Source of the DNA: Thuidium tamariscinum
Taxonomy: Eukaryota; Streptophyta; Bryopsida; Hypnales; Thuidiaceae
Direction: 5' to 3'
Assembly: GCA_947034885.2 (NCBI GenBank)
Contig: OX344751.2
Coordinates: 5,394,001-5,458,000 of the forward strand
DNA length: 64,000 bases
The translations under genes were made by a program, and so were the position numbers. A model generated the notes under the pieces. That model had not been told where the DNA came from, ran no database searches, and saw only the letters and a program-made list of their open reading frames with translations. Below are positions 44,980-56,469 of this stretch, piece by piece (positions within the stretch are counted from its first letter, which is position 1; each line of letters begins with the position of its first letter).

Positions 44980-47709
44980 ATGGCAATGGCTTCCGTATTG
45001 GGACTTTCCTCTGCCAACAGGTTCATGGGAGCCATCTCTGTGGCGCGAAGCTCCTTTCAATTCACGGGACTCGGTTGCGGAGTGATTCGCACATTCCATG
45101 CTCTTTTCCAATTGGCCCATGCAGGAGAGTTCGAGAAAAGAATTCGAGTCGCAGGGCATCGCTTGCAATTGACAGAGAGCAAGAATGCGAAGGAGATAGG
45201 AGGCTTGATCCTTTAGGGCTTGGCATCGATACAGCACAGCCATTTTCATGGAATGCCATTCAATCGGTTTTCATGATGTCGAGGTCTCTCCAGAGGCGTG
45301 GCAGGTCGGTTGTGAATTTTATAGGCAATCAGACCCATCATTTTCAATCTCTGAATCCTTGTTTCTTGGGAAGCTAATTTGCAACGCCGCTGAATCAATA
45401 GGCTCTGAATTTGAATTGAATTGAAGTAGTAGCACGGATTTGAAGAGTTAAGTTTTTAGGGGTTTGATTAAGGTTTAAGGGTGAATTGGCAGAGGTGTGA
45501 CTGGGAGTGCTCTTCACTGATTCTGGTGATCAATGAAAATTCGGCTGCATCTGAATTCCGTCTATTTTCAAGATCAATTTTCAATCATTTCATAACCATG
45601 CATTCGTGGTTTAGGATTGAGTTCATTGAGGTGTGATTGTGCAGCGGCCATGGAGGATAAGAGCGGGGATTTGGGGGATTTTTCAAGGGCAAATTGTTGG
45701 AGAAGTTTCTTGCTGCTCTTGGGATGGTTGGTGTTGTCTCGAGTTGGGACGTATGTGCCGCTGTGGGGAGTGGACCGCTCAGCCTTCCAAGGGAGCATCG
45801 ATACGAACAGCCTTTTGGGCACTCTGAACACATCTTCAAGGGGCAGCATTGGGTGACTGAATGTGGCGTCGCTGTGCATTGCGCCATTCATCAATGCTCA
45901 AATTGCGGTGCAGCTTTTGGGGACAGTGTTTCCCAAACTGCAGGACCTTCAGAAGAAGAAAGGCGAGGCGGGACGGAGGAAGGTGTTGCAGTGGATGAAG
46001 TATGCGTCAGTGGGCTTTGGTATCATCCAGGTTTGACTTTAATCGAAGTTTGTTATTCTCATTAGCAAGTGAAAACTAGGACTTCATTTCGTCTAGAAGA
46101 GTAGGGTGTGCTCCACTGAAATATCAAATACAGATACCAGGGACAACCTGAAGAAAAAAGGCATATGCACCGAATATGATAACCTTGAAATGTATTGAGT
46201 TGTGTAAAGAAATAAGCGTATGTGCCCAAGATGCTTTGATCATACCCAATGCAACAGTTAATGAAACTGGTGCCTGGCAGGCAGTAGGGCAAGTAATGTA
46301 CATCCGGCCATATGTGACAGACTTCTCAGCGGAGTGGGCATTCTTAGCAATGGGAGCGCTGACAGTGGGAGCGGTGCTGACCATGCTCATAGGGAAGAAA
46401 ATTTTCGATTTGAAGCTGGGGAACGGTACCTCACTGCTCATCTTCACCAACATTGTGTCGAACCTGCCTTCTTCCATCGGACGGTCTCTCAAGCTGTCAG
46501 CGATGGCAATTACCGGGGGATAGTCAGGGAGTATTGGGGCTTTTCTCCTTGTGTCGGGCATCGCGTCGGAGCTCTTCAATTCGCATTACAATTGGCAGTG
46601 CTTGTGTGAGAAATCACCTAAAATGGCAGTGCACTTGGCAGGGATTAGCACTTGGGAGGGTTGCTTTCGACTAATCGAGATTATGTTCCACTAGAAGACT
46701 GGTATTTCTCTTTTTTCTTCAATTGGATTTGCGAATCTTCAGTAGTTGTTGTGGTTGCAGGTAATGGAATGCAGTGCTTTGGCATAACAGGTGAATAGCT
46801 CTAGGCGTGATGCCGATTACCTGCACTGCATTCCATTACCATTAACGCTTAATTATCAATTTTGACAAATTCAAGACTTCGTGCACTTAATGTCATATTT
46901 TTAGCAAAAGTTTATGCGCATCTTTTGGTGTACGTATCGTTCTGGATATCGTGTCATTGACTTTGATATGTGTGGTTATGGTTGCAGGCTCCTTGTACCC
47001 TCGGTCCATGCGAACGTCCTTTTGATTGCCTTTTTCAATTACTTCTACACATTTTTGTAGCTTGATCCCAAGGATGTGAGTGACCTACTGAAGCGACAAG
47101 GTGCATCCATCCCTTCCATTCGACCTGGAAAAGCGACTGCGGCATTCACCGACAGTGTATGCTATCCTTGCTCACATCTTTGACCACGTTGGAGAGTGTA
47201 ATTCTCGTATTTCTACGAAGCTTTCATAACCCTCCAAGTGCCAAAATTGTCTGCTTCCGTATAATCGTACTGTAGAAATAAATTTTGAAAGTTACTACAG
47301 TAGAATGAACCTTTAGCTTCCAAAGTGGACTTTTTTTTCTTAATCTTGGACTTCTCGGGATTGAGTTTATCATACCATGCGATGGTGCTGTTATACCATT
47401 CATATGGAAGGAGAGATTTGAGGACAAGTTTCAGGCCATCTTCTTGCAGATTGCCAAATTGCTTTTTTCTTTTTGTGCAGGTGTTGGGACGTGAATCAGT
47501 GCTGGGGTGAGCCTTCCTTGGTCTCACCACATTTGGCCGCCTTTCGTGACTTTGCAGGCACCTCGGTTCTCATCCTCGTGAGCTCTGCCACGGACACAGC
47601 TTGAAAGGTGCAAGCTGAACTAGTCTCGCAGACGTATAAGACCATTGAATTCTACGGTTTGGACAAACTAAGAGAAGCGAACCCAAGTGATGGATTTCTT
47701 TCTGGGTAG
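44980..47709 (+). pseudogene. SCY1: Plastid SecY translocase pseudogene (SCY1-like)
   Basis: Related to the nuclear gene for SecY, the channel of the thylakoid Sec translocase. A transit-peptide-like start lies at 44980-45090 (MAMASVLGLSSANRF). Readable exon-like blocks are 45645-46030 (SRVGTYVPLWGVDRSAFQGS, then FINAQIAVQLL and QKKKGEAGRRKVLQW), 46281-46500 (MYIRPYVTDFSAEW, LKLGNGTSLLIFTNIVS), about 46995-47156 (VLLIAFFNYFYTFL, LKRQGASIPSIRPGKAT) and 47481-47709 (FAGTSVLILVSSATDTA, KVQAELVSQTYKTIEFYGLD). In-frame stops are TGA 45854, TAG 47058, TGA 47508 and TGA 47602. Frameshifts fall near 46485, 46530 and 47005. The middle of the protein (about 46570-46990) is not recognisable. It cannot encode a working channel as it stands; a functional copy presumably exists elsewhere. 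Confidence 0.88.
46760..46840. repeat. 81-bp perfect-ended hairpin inside the SecY pseudogene
   Basis: GGTAATGGAATGCAGTGC at the left is the exact inverse of GCACTGCATTCCATTACC at the right, and inner words TTTGGCAT and ATGCCGA pair partly. It occupies the stretch where the SecY coding sequence is lost. It could be a tiny MITE or a small-RNA-type hairpin. Confidence 0.8.
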
Positions 47710-50560
47710 AATCCTTGTAATATGCAACTGTTTTGGGGCAATGGAATCTCTTATTCGTTTAGTATGCCGTTTGACCTAAACCATAAGAGTCCTCGTTTCT
47801 GTTCATTAACTTACACCAGTACTTCTTAGATTCAGCTAGAATGATACTGGCTTGATTGGACATTCAACCTGGCTTCAGCTGCTGTAAGTTAAACAGAGAA
47901 GCCGTTTTAATTAGTCCTCCGGAGACCGTGCTTAGTCGCATCTGAACTGATCCAGATCATGGGAGTTCAGATTGTATGGAGAAGTCGTTGATTATCAATT
48001 CTTTATATATTATTCGTAGATGTGAGTCTCACGGTTCATGCAAACAAACGGTGTGATCTTTCCACAATATGAGCTGGACATGTGGCAATATCAATCCCCT
48101 TGACTAGGTCTCTTTGTAGATTAAACTAAACGACAATTTGGCGGATATGTGTTCAAACTGAGTAACTCACGGAGCTGTTTCATAGATTTTAATACTTAAT
48201 TTTGTCTTTCTCTCTGACCTGTAGTCCTGTACTTGTCATGAGGCTGAGTAGGTACATTTTTCAAGTCGCTTGTGGGAAGAGTCAACAGAGGCAGGTTTAG
48301 AGTTTTGAGGTTTCATGTGCTCCTCCTAGCCTTGGCTGATATTGCTTCAAATCTTGCTTCCAAATCCGGCATGTGACGACCTTGTGCTGCTGAGTCCCGA
48401 ACCTTTTGTTCTTGGAGTTTTCAGTTTTGATCTTCTCAAGAATTTTGCCTCGGTATCTGCAATGGAGATTGCTACCGAAGTCTTTTAACTTAGTGATCAT
48501 TATTCTAAACACCTGCGCTAGTGTTAGGCCTATAAACAGTGAACAGAATGATGGTGGAACCTGAATGGGAGCAATCTTATTATATCTACACTCGGCTGTG
48601 ACCGTTTAGTTGAAGAGCGTTAAAAAAAAAAGAAGGATGTGCGTTTCCCTCACTGCCGGAAAGTCCTTCAGTTGTTCAATTTCTGTCAAATTTTCAATCT
48701 AAGGTAAGTACACCTGCAGTGAGTGACTCTCCATATGTTTGGTACACTGACACTTATAAAAATTGCCATTGCTAATTCAATAGAAGTAAATAATTTTTCA
48801 AGATTCTTTACTACTAAGTAGAATGAGAAAATCATGAATTCAAGCTTGTCCATGAATTGTGGCTACCATACAAATAATGATGTTATTGTGTATAGCAATG
48901 TTGTAGAGAGACTCTCACCTCTTTTCTCAAGAATAATATGACCAATAAAATAAGATTATGCATCATTGCAAATATCAACTCAATACTCCAACCAACAAGT
49001 CCCTTGTCTACTTGCACCAGTTGTGAAATGTTTTTCTTAAAATGGCCCTTGAATATCTCCTAAAACAAATCACAATGAGCATTTCTTGATGTTTTTGAAT
49101 TTGGAAAATGATTTGTTTTTATCCACAAATATTTGTACAAGTAGAGATTGCAAGAAAATAATGATTAAATTGAAAAAAAAATGTGATCTTTGGCATTTTG
49201 TAATACTAGATAATAAAGCTTTGAATCCTCTTCTAATATCTTTTTATCCAAAAAAGACATTTGTTTTTTTAGATAATAAGGGTCTATATCTTCTTTTCAT
49301 ATTTTTTCTCCTATAAAAGGCATTTTTCATATTGAAAAATGATGTTGAAGAATTGAGTTCAAATTTTATTTTTTTAACTTTTGGTTTTTGTTCTTTGAAA
49401 AATTATTGATTAGAACTAGGTAGAAAATGGAAGAGAATACTAAAGTGTTTACAGTTCTTAAATGGAATTGAAACACTTCTAGATCATTGGTGGGATCTTT
49501 TTAGTAATTGGGTCCATTTAACAAACTAAATCTAATGGACCATTTTGGGGGGAAATTGTAAAAATTGAGTCATCAAACAAACCTAAAGTTATGTATTTTG
49601 TTTCAATATGATGCTTGAATTGACCACAAAATATTTTGCTTTTGCATCACTAAGCCAAATGGAGTGTCCAAATTTTTTTCATATAGACCAATCAAAAGAG
49701 ATTTTAATTTTATAGTAACTACGCTTTTTGAAAACCGTTAGAATTTTTTTAGTGCCATAGAGAATTTGTTCTACTTATGTGGAATAATCTAAAGGCTAAG
49801 GCTAATTTGCATACCAAGTATTGGGGATTCAATTAAATAATGGAATCAAACATTTACTCAATCACTTTTTCCAACCCAATTAATTATTTCCAAAGAAAAA
49901 CCAACCTTGACCACCAAAACTATATAAGATTCAACCTTCTTTGAACATCCAAAACTATCAAGAACAATCTATTAAATATGTATTTTTTTAGAGTGATATT
50001 ATATTCAAAGAGATATAATTTTATTGAAGGAATATTAGTCAATATATTCCACCATTTTAAATGATTATGAGATCATTGAATTGCTACATTTTCTTTGGAC
50101 AATATTGTTCTATTCTTGATGAATGTACTTTTTGAGGACTAAATAGTTCAAATTTCATTTGAACACTTCATATTTCATTCACTTGTATAGATGTAAACAA
50201 CTGTATCACTTTAGCAAAAATCACATACTACTTTGTCCAAATTAAATGAAAAATCCTTGAAGGTACCTTATGTGCACCCAAAATTGCCACTTAAAATGAG
50301 TTTATAATGTACACATCTATATCTTAAGTAAGTTATGTAGGCTCTTAGTTTGTTTTGTTTTATTTATTACGATGAGAACTTTAAAATCGTTTGTGCTTTA
50401 GTTGTGTTCTTCATCTTATTGGAAAGCTCTTTGCTAAAAGGGGTGCATGGACTTTCTTTTTGAGGCATTTCTAATATTGATACATAAAATTCCTAAATCT
50501 TTATGAATTATTATGAATTAAAAAACTAAAAAATTACTTTTACTTTTATTTTGGGCACAC
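47710..50560. other. Spacer, AT-rich, without supported genes
   Basis: A basic minus-strand frame at 48297-48512 (Lys/Gln-rich) may be a gene fragment, but I do not recognise it. The rest is AT-rich and featureless. Confidence 0.5.
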
Positions 50561-50938
50561 TGGTTCCGTGTGAAGACGCCGGCTTGTGGCTTGCGGATTC
50601 GACCTAACTTAATCACGAGCGTGGCAAACTGGCGATGACTCCTCGGTGACACCGCATCTGCTCACACCAGAATCAGAATCACGAGAACACCAATTCTATT
50701 CAACTCCTAACATCAATCGAGAAACGTGGAGCCAATTCCCATCCCATCTCCACGAAACAAGCCCTTCAATCCCCAGACTCTAGATCCCAACAGATCGAAC
50801 AGAAGTTCCCCATTTGCACAATTCAGAGAAAACAAGACTCATCAGCCATTACACACATCTTCCTTCTTTGTTTCCAAACCTTGTTCTCCATCGGTTTCCT
50901 TCTCTTGATTGTGTCTTCAATCTGTTGTAGCAGTCGCC
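50561..50938 (+). promoter_or_regulatory. Probable promoter and 5' UTR of the uncoupling-protein gene
   Basis: Composition changes abruptly near 50565 from AT-rich to mixed, C-rich sequence ending at the start codon at 50939. No specific motif could be assigned. Confidence 0.45.
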
Positions 50939-53865
50939 ATGACGGGGGGAGAGGCCAAGCCCAACGCCAAAGCCATCCCGCTCTATGGCACCTTCCTGGC
51001 CAGCGCTTTCAGCGCTTGCTGGGCAGAGGTACCGATTTCTTTAACCCTGTTTACCGTGTTTAGGGGATTAGATTCTGCTTGTACTATTTGGTTAGGATTG
51101 TGGGTTTTCGTGCGATTCGTCGATCGAATGGTTTTGGCGTGCGTGAGATTTTCGCGAGTGTTTTGTGGGCTTTGGGTTACTTTGGGTGAGGTTTTGAAGT
51201 TCTGGAGCGGCGAGGACTCGTATTTGTTCGTGTTTGCTACTTGGGTAAACGATTGTAGAAATTGTTGCGTTAGGCATTCTTCTGCATTAGGGTACACTGA
51301 CATACAGTATCTCTGCAGCAAGAACGATTAAACCTCTGATCGTGTTGCACTCTTAAGTCTTTCTAATGTGAGCCTCTTCATTTCGAGAATTTTTGACACT
51401 GCACTAATGATCTTGCATCTGCATTTGTAGAATTTAATGTCATGATGAGCACACTATTCACTCATGTATGTATTAATGGTAGATAGGGCGTCCACCCAGA
51501 TTCGGAAGAGCGGGGCGTTTTCTTTGGAATTGTTAGTGTTTTCAGTGGTGTGGAAAGCTAACAAGTATGCAATGGTCGATGACAGACATGTACCATCCCT
51601 CTAGATACAGCGAAGGTGAGATTGCAGTTGCAAGGGAAAGCCCTGGCAGGCGAAGCCAATGTGGTGCCCAAGTACAGAGGAATGTTCGGGACCATGGCCA
51701 CCATCGCCAGAGAAGAAGGAGCGGCCTCTTTGTGGAAGGGTATCGTTCCAGGGCTTCATCGCCAGTGCCTGTTTGGCGGGCTACGAATTGGGCTTTACGA
51801 ACCGGTAGACAATCTTCTTTGCACCTAGTTCATGGCTCCTGAAGTAGAGACTAGCTTATGCCCCGATAAAGCCGGCATCCAGTGGGTGGACGATCACTGT
51901 TTTCAATAGGTATTTGAAACAGATGAAGTACACCGAAGTATGCTTAACAACGATTTTGCTTATATCAATGGTTTTTACTCAGGTAAAGAATGTACACGTT
52001 GGAAAAGGCCATGTCGGAAAACTTGCAAAAGTGCATACGTTCTGTCTAGGTTCTTGCCAAACAAGAATTGATTATTGATAATTTTTCTTTTTCTGATTTG
52101 AATGGTTTCTATTCAGGTAAAGAATGTGTACATTGGAAAAGATCACGTCGGAGATGCTCCGCTGATAAAGAAGATTGCTGCTGGTCTTACCACAGGTCAG
52201 ATCCATGCTCTCCAGATCATTTCATTTACATTTGTTACTTCCAATTGGCTTGGAACGAGTATTGTCTCTTTTTTACTTTTTTCAAGAGAATCTGTTGTGC
52301 CTTGCTTTATTTTCATTTTTGTCGGTCTTTGAAAACTATGGATGGATTCAACGGCAGGGGCATTGGCCATTTGTGTGGCAAGTCCTACGGATCTCGTGAA
52401 AGTGCGGCTCCAGTCGGAGGGGAAGCTCGCGCCGGGTGTGCCCCGTCGGTACAGCGGTGCCATGAATGCATACTCCACCATTATAAAACAGGTGTGCTCT
52501 CATTCATTTCTTCGTTTTTTCTGTCAAAATGTCATACTTCCTTTGATTGAATTGTGGTTGCTGCGTAAGTAGCTTGGGGTTTTAATTTATAAGGAGGTTT
52601 CAAACCTTGCGATTCTTGTAGGTTTGTTACCAAATTGGGTGATCTTGATTCTTCTTTCCTTGAAGTACTGTACGTCTGTAGAGTTTTGAAACCTGAATCT
52701 CCAGGCCAGCGCTGACTCCTCTGTCGTGTGCTGATTTCTTGCTGACCTAAATCCTTTGACTTTTCTTCTCAGGAAGGTTTTACTAAATTGTGGACGGGAC
52801 TTGGTCCGAATGTTGCTCGGAACGCCATCATCAATGCTGCCGAATTGGCTAGTTATGACCAAGTCAAGCAGGTGAGATGAGTCCTCTCTATCCTAGCTAC
52901 TATGAGGTCAGAGGATGTCTACTTTTGGTTTATTCCTCTTAGAATGTGAGTGAGAATGTTCATGGATGATTTTTTCTTTGTGCTGATGGGACATTTTGTG
53001 GATTGCAGACATTATTGAAGCTCCCTGGCTTTACAGACAACGTTGTTACTCACATACTCTCTGGATTAGGAGCAGGATTCATTGCGGTCTGTGTGGGCTC
53101 TCCTGTCGACGTGGTTCGTGTCTCTCCACTGACATAAATCTTTCCTGAAAGACTTTTTGAAATGGTATCATTCCACAGGCTCTGCCGAATTTCAAGCACG
53201 CGAGACCTTTGGATTTTATTTCCCTGAATGTTATTAATAAATTAATTTTGCTGTCGTGCAGGTCAAGTCCAGAATGATGGGAGGAGGACAGGGCGCATAC
53301 AAGGGCACAATTGACTGTTTTGTTCAGACATTTAAAAATGATGTCCGTGCCTCAACACCCTTTAACTCTTCTCTTAAACTTCTGAACTCTTTCTTGCATG
53401 GTCGATTTTTATTACAAAGCCTCAACCCTCATAACATTTTAGATTGCCCACCCTTTCACTTTAGCTGCACAATAGTTAGCATTGACGGCACTAGTATAAT
53501 ACTCCGTAGTTGGTATTGGCCCAAGGTAGTTGTAGCTCCTTTCAAGTTAGACCATCATTAACTAGCCTCCCCAATCACAAGTTAAAGACAGATGTGGTGG
53601 TTGCTGTGTGCAGGGTGCCGGAGCTTTTTATAAGGGATTCTGGCCCAACTTTGGTCGACTTGGTTCCTGGAACGTCATCATGTTTATAACTGTGGAGCAG
53701 GTTCGATTTGGCTGGAACCGCCTTTTTTATAAATTAGAACCTTCGTAACGTCACTGAACATATCTATTGTGAAAGAATATCTATCTATTTCTGCTCAGGA
53801 AAATGCATTAACAAGGTTACCTGATGCTATTGCAGGCCAAGAAGGCTTTTATACCAAAGGAGTAG
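50939..53865 (+). CDS. UCP1: Plant mitochondrial uncoupling protein (PUMP/UCP1 type)
   Basis: Inner-membrane carrier of the SLC25 family; plant UCPs mediate fatty-acid-dependent proton leak and also exchange aspartate, glutamate and dicarboxylates. Exons: 50939-51028, 51586-51804, 52117-52195, 52358-52491, 52773-52871, 53009-53113, 53262-53342, 53614-53700, 53836-53865. They sum to 924 nt, 307 aa, against about 306 in Arabidopsis PUMP1. The three carrier signatures are PLDTAKVR (35-42), PTDLVKVR (139-146) and PVDVVKSR (239-246). Other strong matches are [40 protein letters not shown] and [13 protein letters not shown]. Exon 7 uses a weak donor (GAT|GTCCGT). The N-terminus is short and uncleaved-looking, as expected for carriers. 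Intron 2 holds a decayed second copy of exon 3. Confidence 0.96.
51983..52030 (+). pseudogene. Decayed duplicate of uncoupling-protein exon 3
   Basis: In intron 2, 134 bp before the real exon 3, the sequence ACTCAG|GTAAAGAATGTA reads [13 protein letters not shown]. The true exon reads [13 protein letters not shown]. The preceding intron end (AATGGTTTTTACTCAG versus AATGGTTTCTATTCAG) is also duplicated. After about 48 bases the copy loses similarity and has no matching donor, so it is unlikely to be spliced productively. Confidence 0.85.
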
Positions 53866-56469
53866 GAGAATCGAGTATGTCTTGTGAACCTCGGATTCTT
53901 TGCCCCCAAAAGGGCTTAGTGTAGGATCATCATGGTGGGTACCCTGTCTTGCGGTCCAGAATTTAAAGTGAGGTAGTGAAGAGACTCCAACTTGAAGAGA
54001 ATTTCACGGCAACACCAATTTTGTTGCAAGGTTATTACGAATGGTAGAGGTGAATTTTTGAATACTTTGCAAATTTTTGAATCCTTTGCAATACAACGAA
54101 GATTTTAGGTCATTTTTGGTGAGACTCGTCTTTGTCGTCTGCTTATTATCCACATATTTGTTATGCTCGCAAGTGTGATAGATTTGATTAAGGTTGATAC
54201 ACCTAGAAGCGTTTAGAATAAGCATCGTAGAGAAGTTTCTAGTATTAAACTGCTTCAATTTTCGCTGAGTCCTGTTCGTAATTGAGAAACAGTTCTCAAG
54301 TATTTTAGCTTGCAATGTTTGGATACTACATGAATAAATCATGATTTTTCAGAGTGCTGCTTGAAGGTGTCCTCCAAGTCTAATCTGAACTCTCACTGTT
54401 TAGATTGTGTACATTTTAGGTGAGTGCAAAATTTGTTCGGAGTAAAGTTCACATTCTGGTGTAGTTGCCTTCGGTAGGAAAAGTTTACAAAGAGGTGCAG
54501 TCCATTTAATCAATGTTGCTTGTATGTACTACACCGAAGTCATACTACATTGCAATATTTAGTGTCACTACTCACTACTCCAGCAATAATGCTAACTAGA
54601 CCCACACAGTGAAAGATGTCTGCATTGAAATCAATCACAAAAGAAAAAAACTTCTGGTTCTCCTCTAGCACATGCTCATTCCACACCTATTTGAAAAACA
54701 ACCAATTTAGAAATTTGTCCATTTCTGAGTTTTAGATTTCCTAATAGATTACCAAACTACAAATCTTGTTGAATTGTAGTGATGAGTAGTTGAGCATCAT
54801 TACAAATATGAACTCCAAAGATGGAAAAATAAAAAATCATATAATAATTTGAATCTTTTTTCTACCATCTAGTGGTGTCACCTTTTGTTGAAATGATTGG
54901 ATTGAAGCACCATCTTCCATAAGTGTAAACTCATGACATTAACTGTGCACAAAATAGAAATCACTCAATGTACCCTTACAAATGTTATGAACAAAATTAG
55001 TTGCATTTCTTTCACCTTGAGACATAATGACTAAAGGATTTTTGTCAAAACTTGTGAAGACACCCAAAACCATCACAAATATTTGGTCAAATTTGAAATT
55101 AGATGTTAAACAATTCAATACATATTCCTCATGTACATTTTATCATATCCTAGTTTGCTAAGAGTTCTTTTAAGCTTAAATGACAATTTATCAACCTATA
55201 TGACATTACTCTTATCTTCTTTTATCCAATGCAAGTGTTTGCAAAGAAATGCTAATATTTTTGCTTCAAGATTTATATTAAGATAGGTTTATTTTGGAGC
55301 AATGCAATTTCTAAAGCCAAGCCTATATATATACTCATATTTTATTACAATGCATATGAAAATTGCTACAAGTATTTAACATTGATCTTGATTGATGAGA
55401 CAAGACAAATCTTTGAATGTATGATCAAACAACTCCAAGGCCTATAGTTTGGTTTTTGAGTCCCTATGCAACCAAGCACCTTTCACTTCTTCAAAACAAT
55501 AGAAATAATAGAATGAAACATGCTCATTTTTTCTACAAAGTTCTAATAAATCATCTCCAATTCTTCACATTCCAACTACTAGAGCTTTCTCTTTTGTGCC
55601 CAATATTCTTATCCTCATTGTGAATAGAATTTGGATGAAAAAAACCCTCATAAACATTGAATTAAAAAACTCCTAGTGAAAGAAAACAAACAAGACTAGT
55701 GAAATGACAAGTGAAAAACTCACCAAATACTAAAGTAAACTTGAATTGAATTTTAAGTATCAAATCTTGAACCAAATTTCAATCCCCAACCGGATTTGAA
55801 GGTGATTGAATTGAATCTGGAATTGTTGAGGACGTCAAAAATCTCCACACAAAATAATTCTAAAATGGTAAGCAATAGGAGTATAACATTGTTGAAACCA
55901 AAAACAATGAAATAAAATTGATGTTGATATGAAACAATGTTGGTATAAAATTGAAATGAACCATGACAAAATTGCAATGAAGAATGGATTGTGAAATTAA
56001 CATGGGTGCCAAATTCACATGGATGAAAATAAGGTTTGTCATTGGTTGGTCAAACTATACCACCAACCACAATTAAATTGAACTAAATATTGATTGGATT
56101 GAACATTGAGAGATGGAAGAAGGATTGAAAGAGATATTATGAGCAACTAGACATGGAAGGATTGATACTCTATTGGCTAATTAGTAGACATGAAAAGGCA
56201 CCACCAATGTTGAATGAGGTACTAATCAATCAAGCATAAAATTGTGTTAATGCACCATAATAATTTGGGATAGAGGTAGGATATAATTTTGCCTACAAGG
56301 ATAGAGGTAGGATAGGAACATGACGTCACTACAAAGTTACACAGGTGGAGGCATTATATGTTGGTTGTAATTAGCAGGTGAACATGCACAATTCTTTTAG
56401 TAAGAAGCAGGGTGAGGAGAAAAATCTGTAAGATTATTGGACCCAACTGTACAAACAAGGAGGTTCACG
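53866..56469. other. Spacer between the uncoupling-protein and YchJ-like genes
   Basis: The first few hundred bases are probably the uncoupling-protein 3' UTR, and the last few hundred the 3' UTR of the minus-strand gene. Short direct repeats occur near 54050 (TTTTTGAAT...TTTGCAA twice) and near 56270 (GGATAGAGGTAGGATA twice, about 33 bp apart). No gene supported. Confidence 0.5.

Noticed and set aside
44890-45249. Minus-strand frames over the SecY transit region
   Set aside because: Shadows of the GC-richer former coding sequence; the plus strand carries the SecY similarity.
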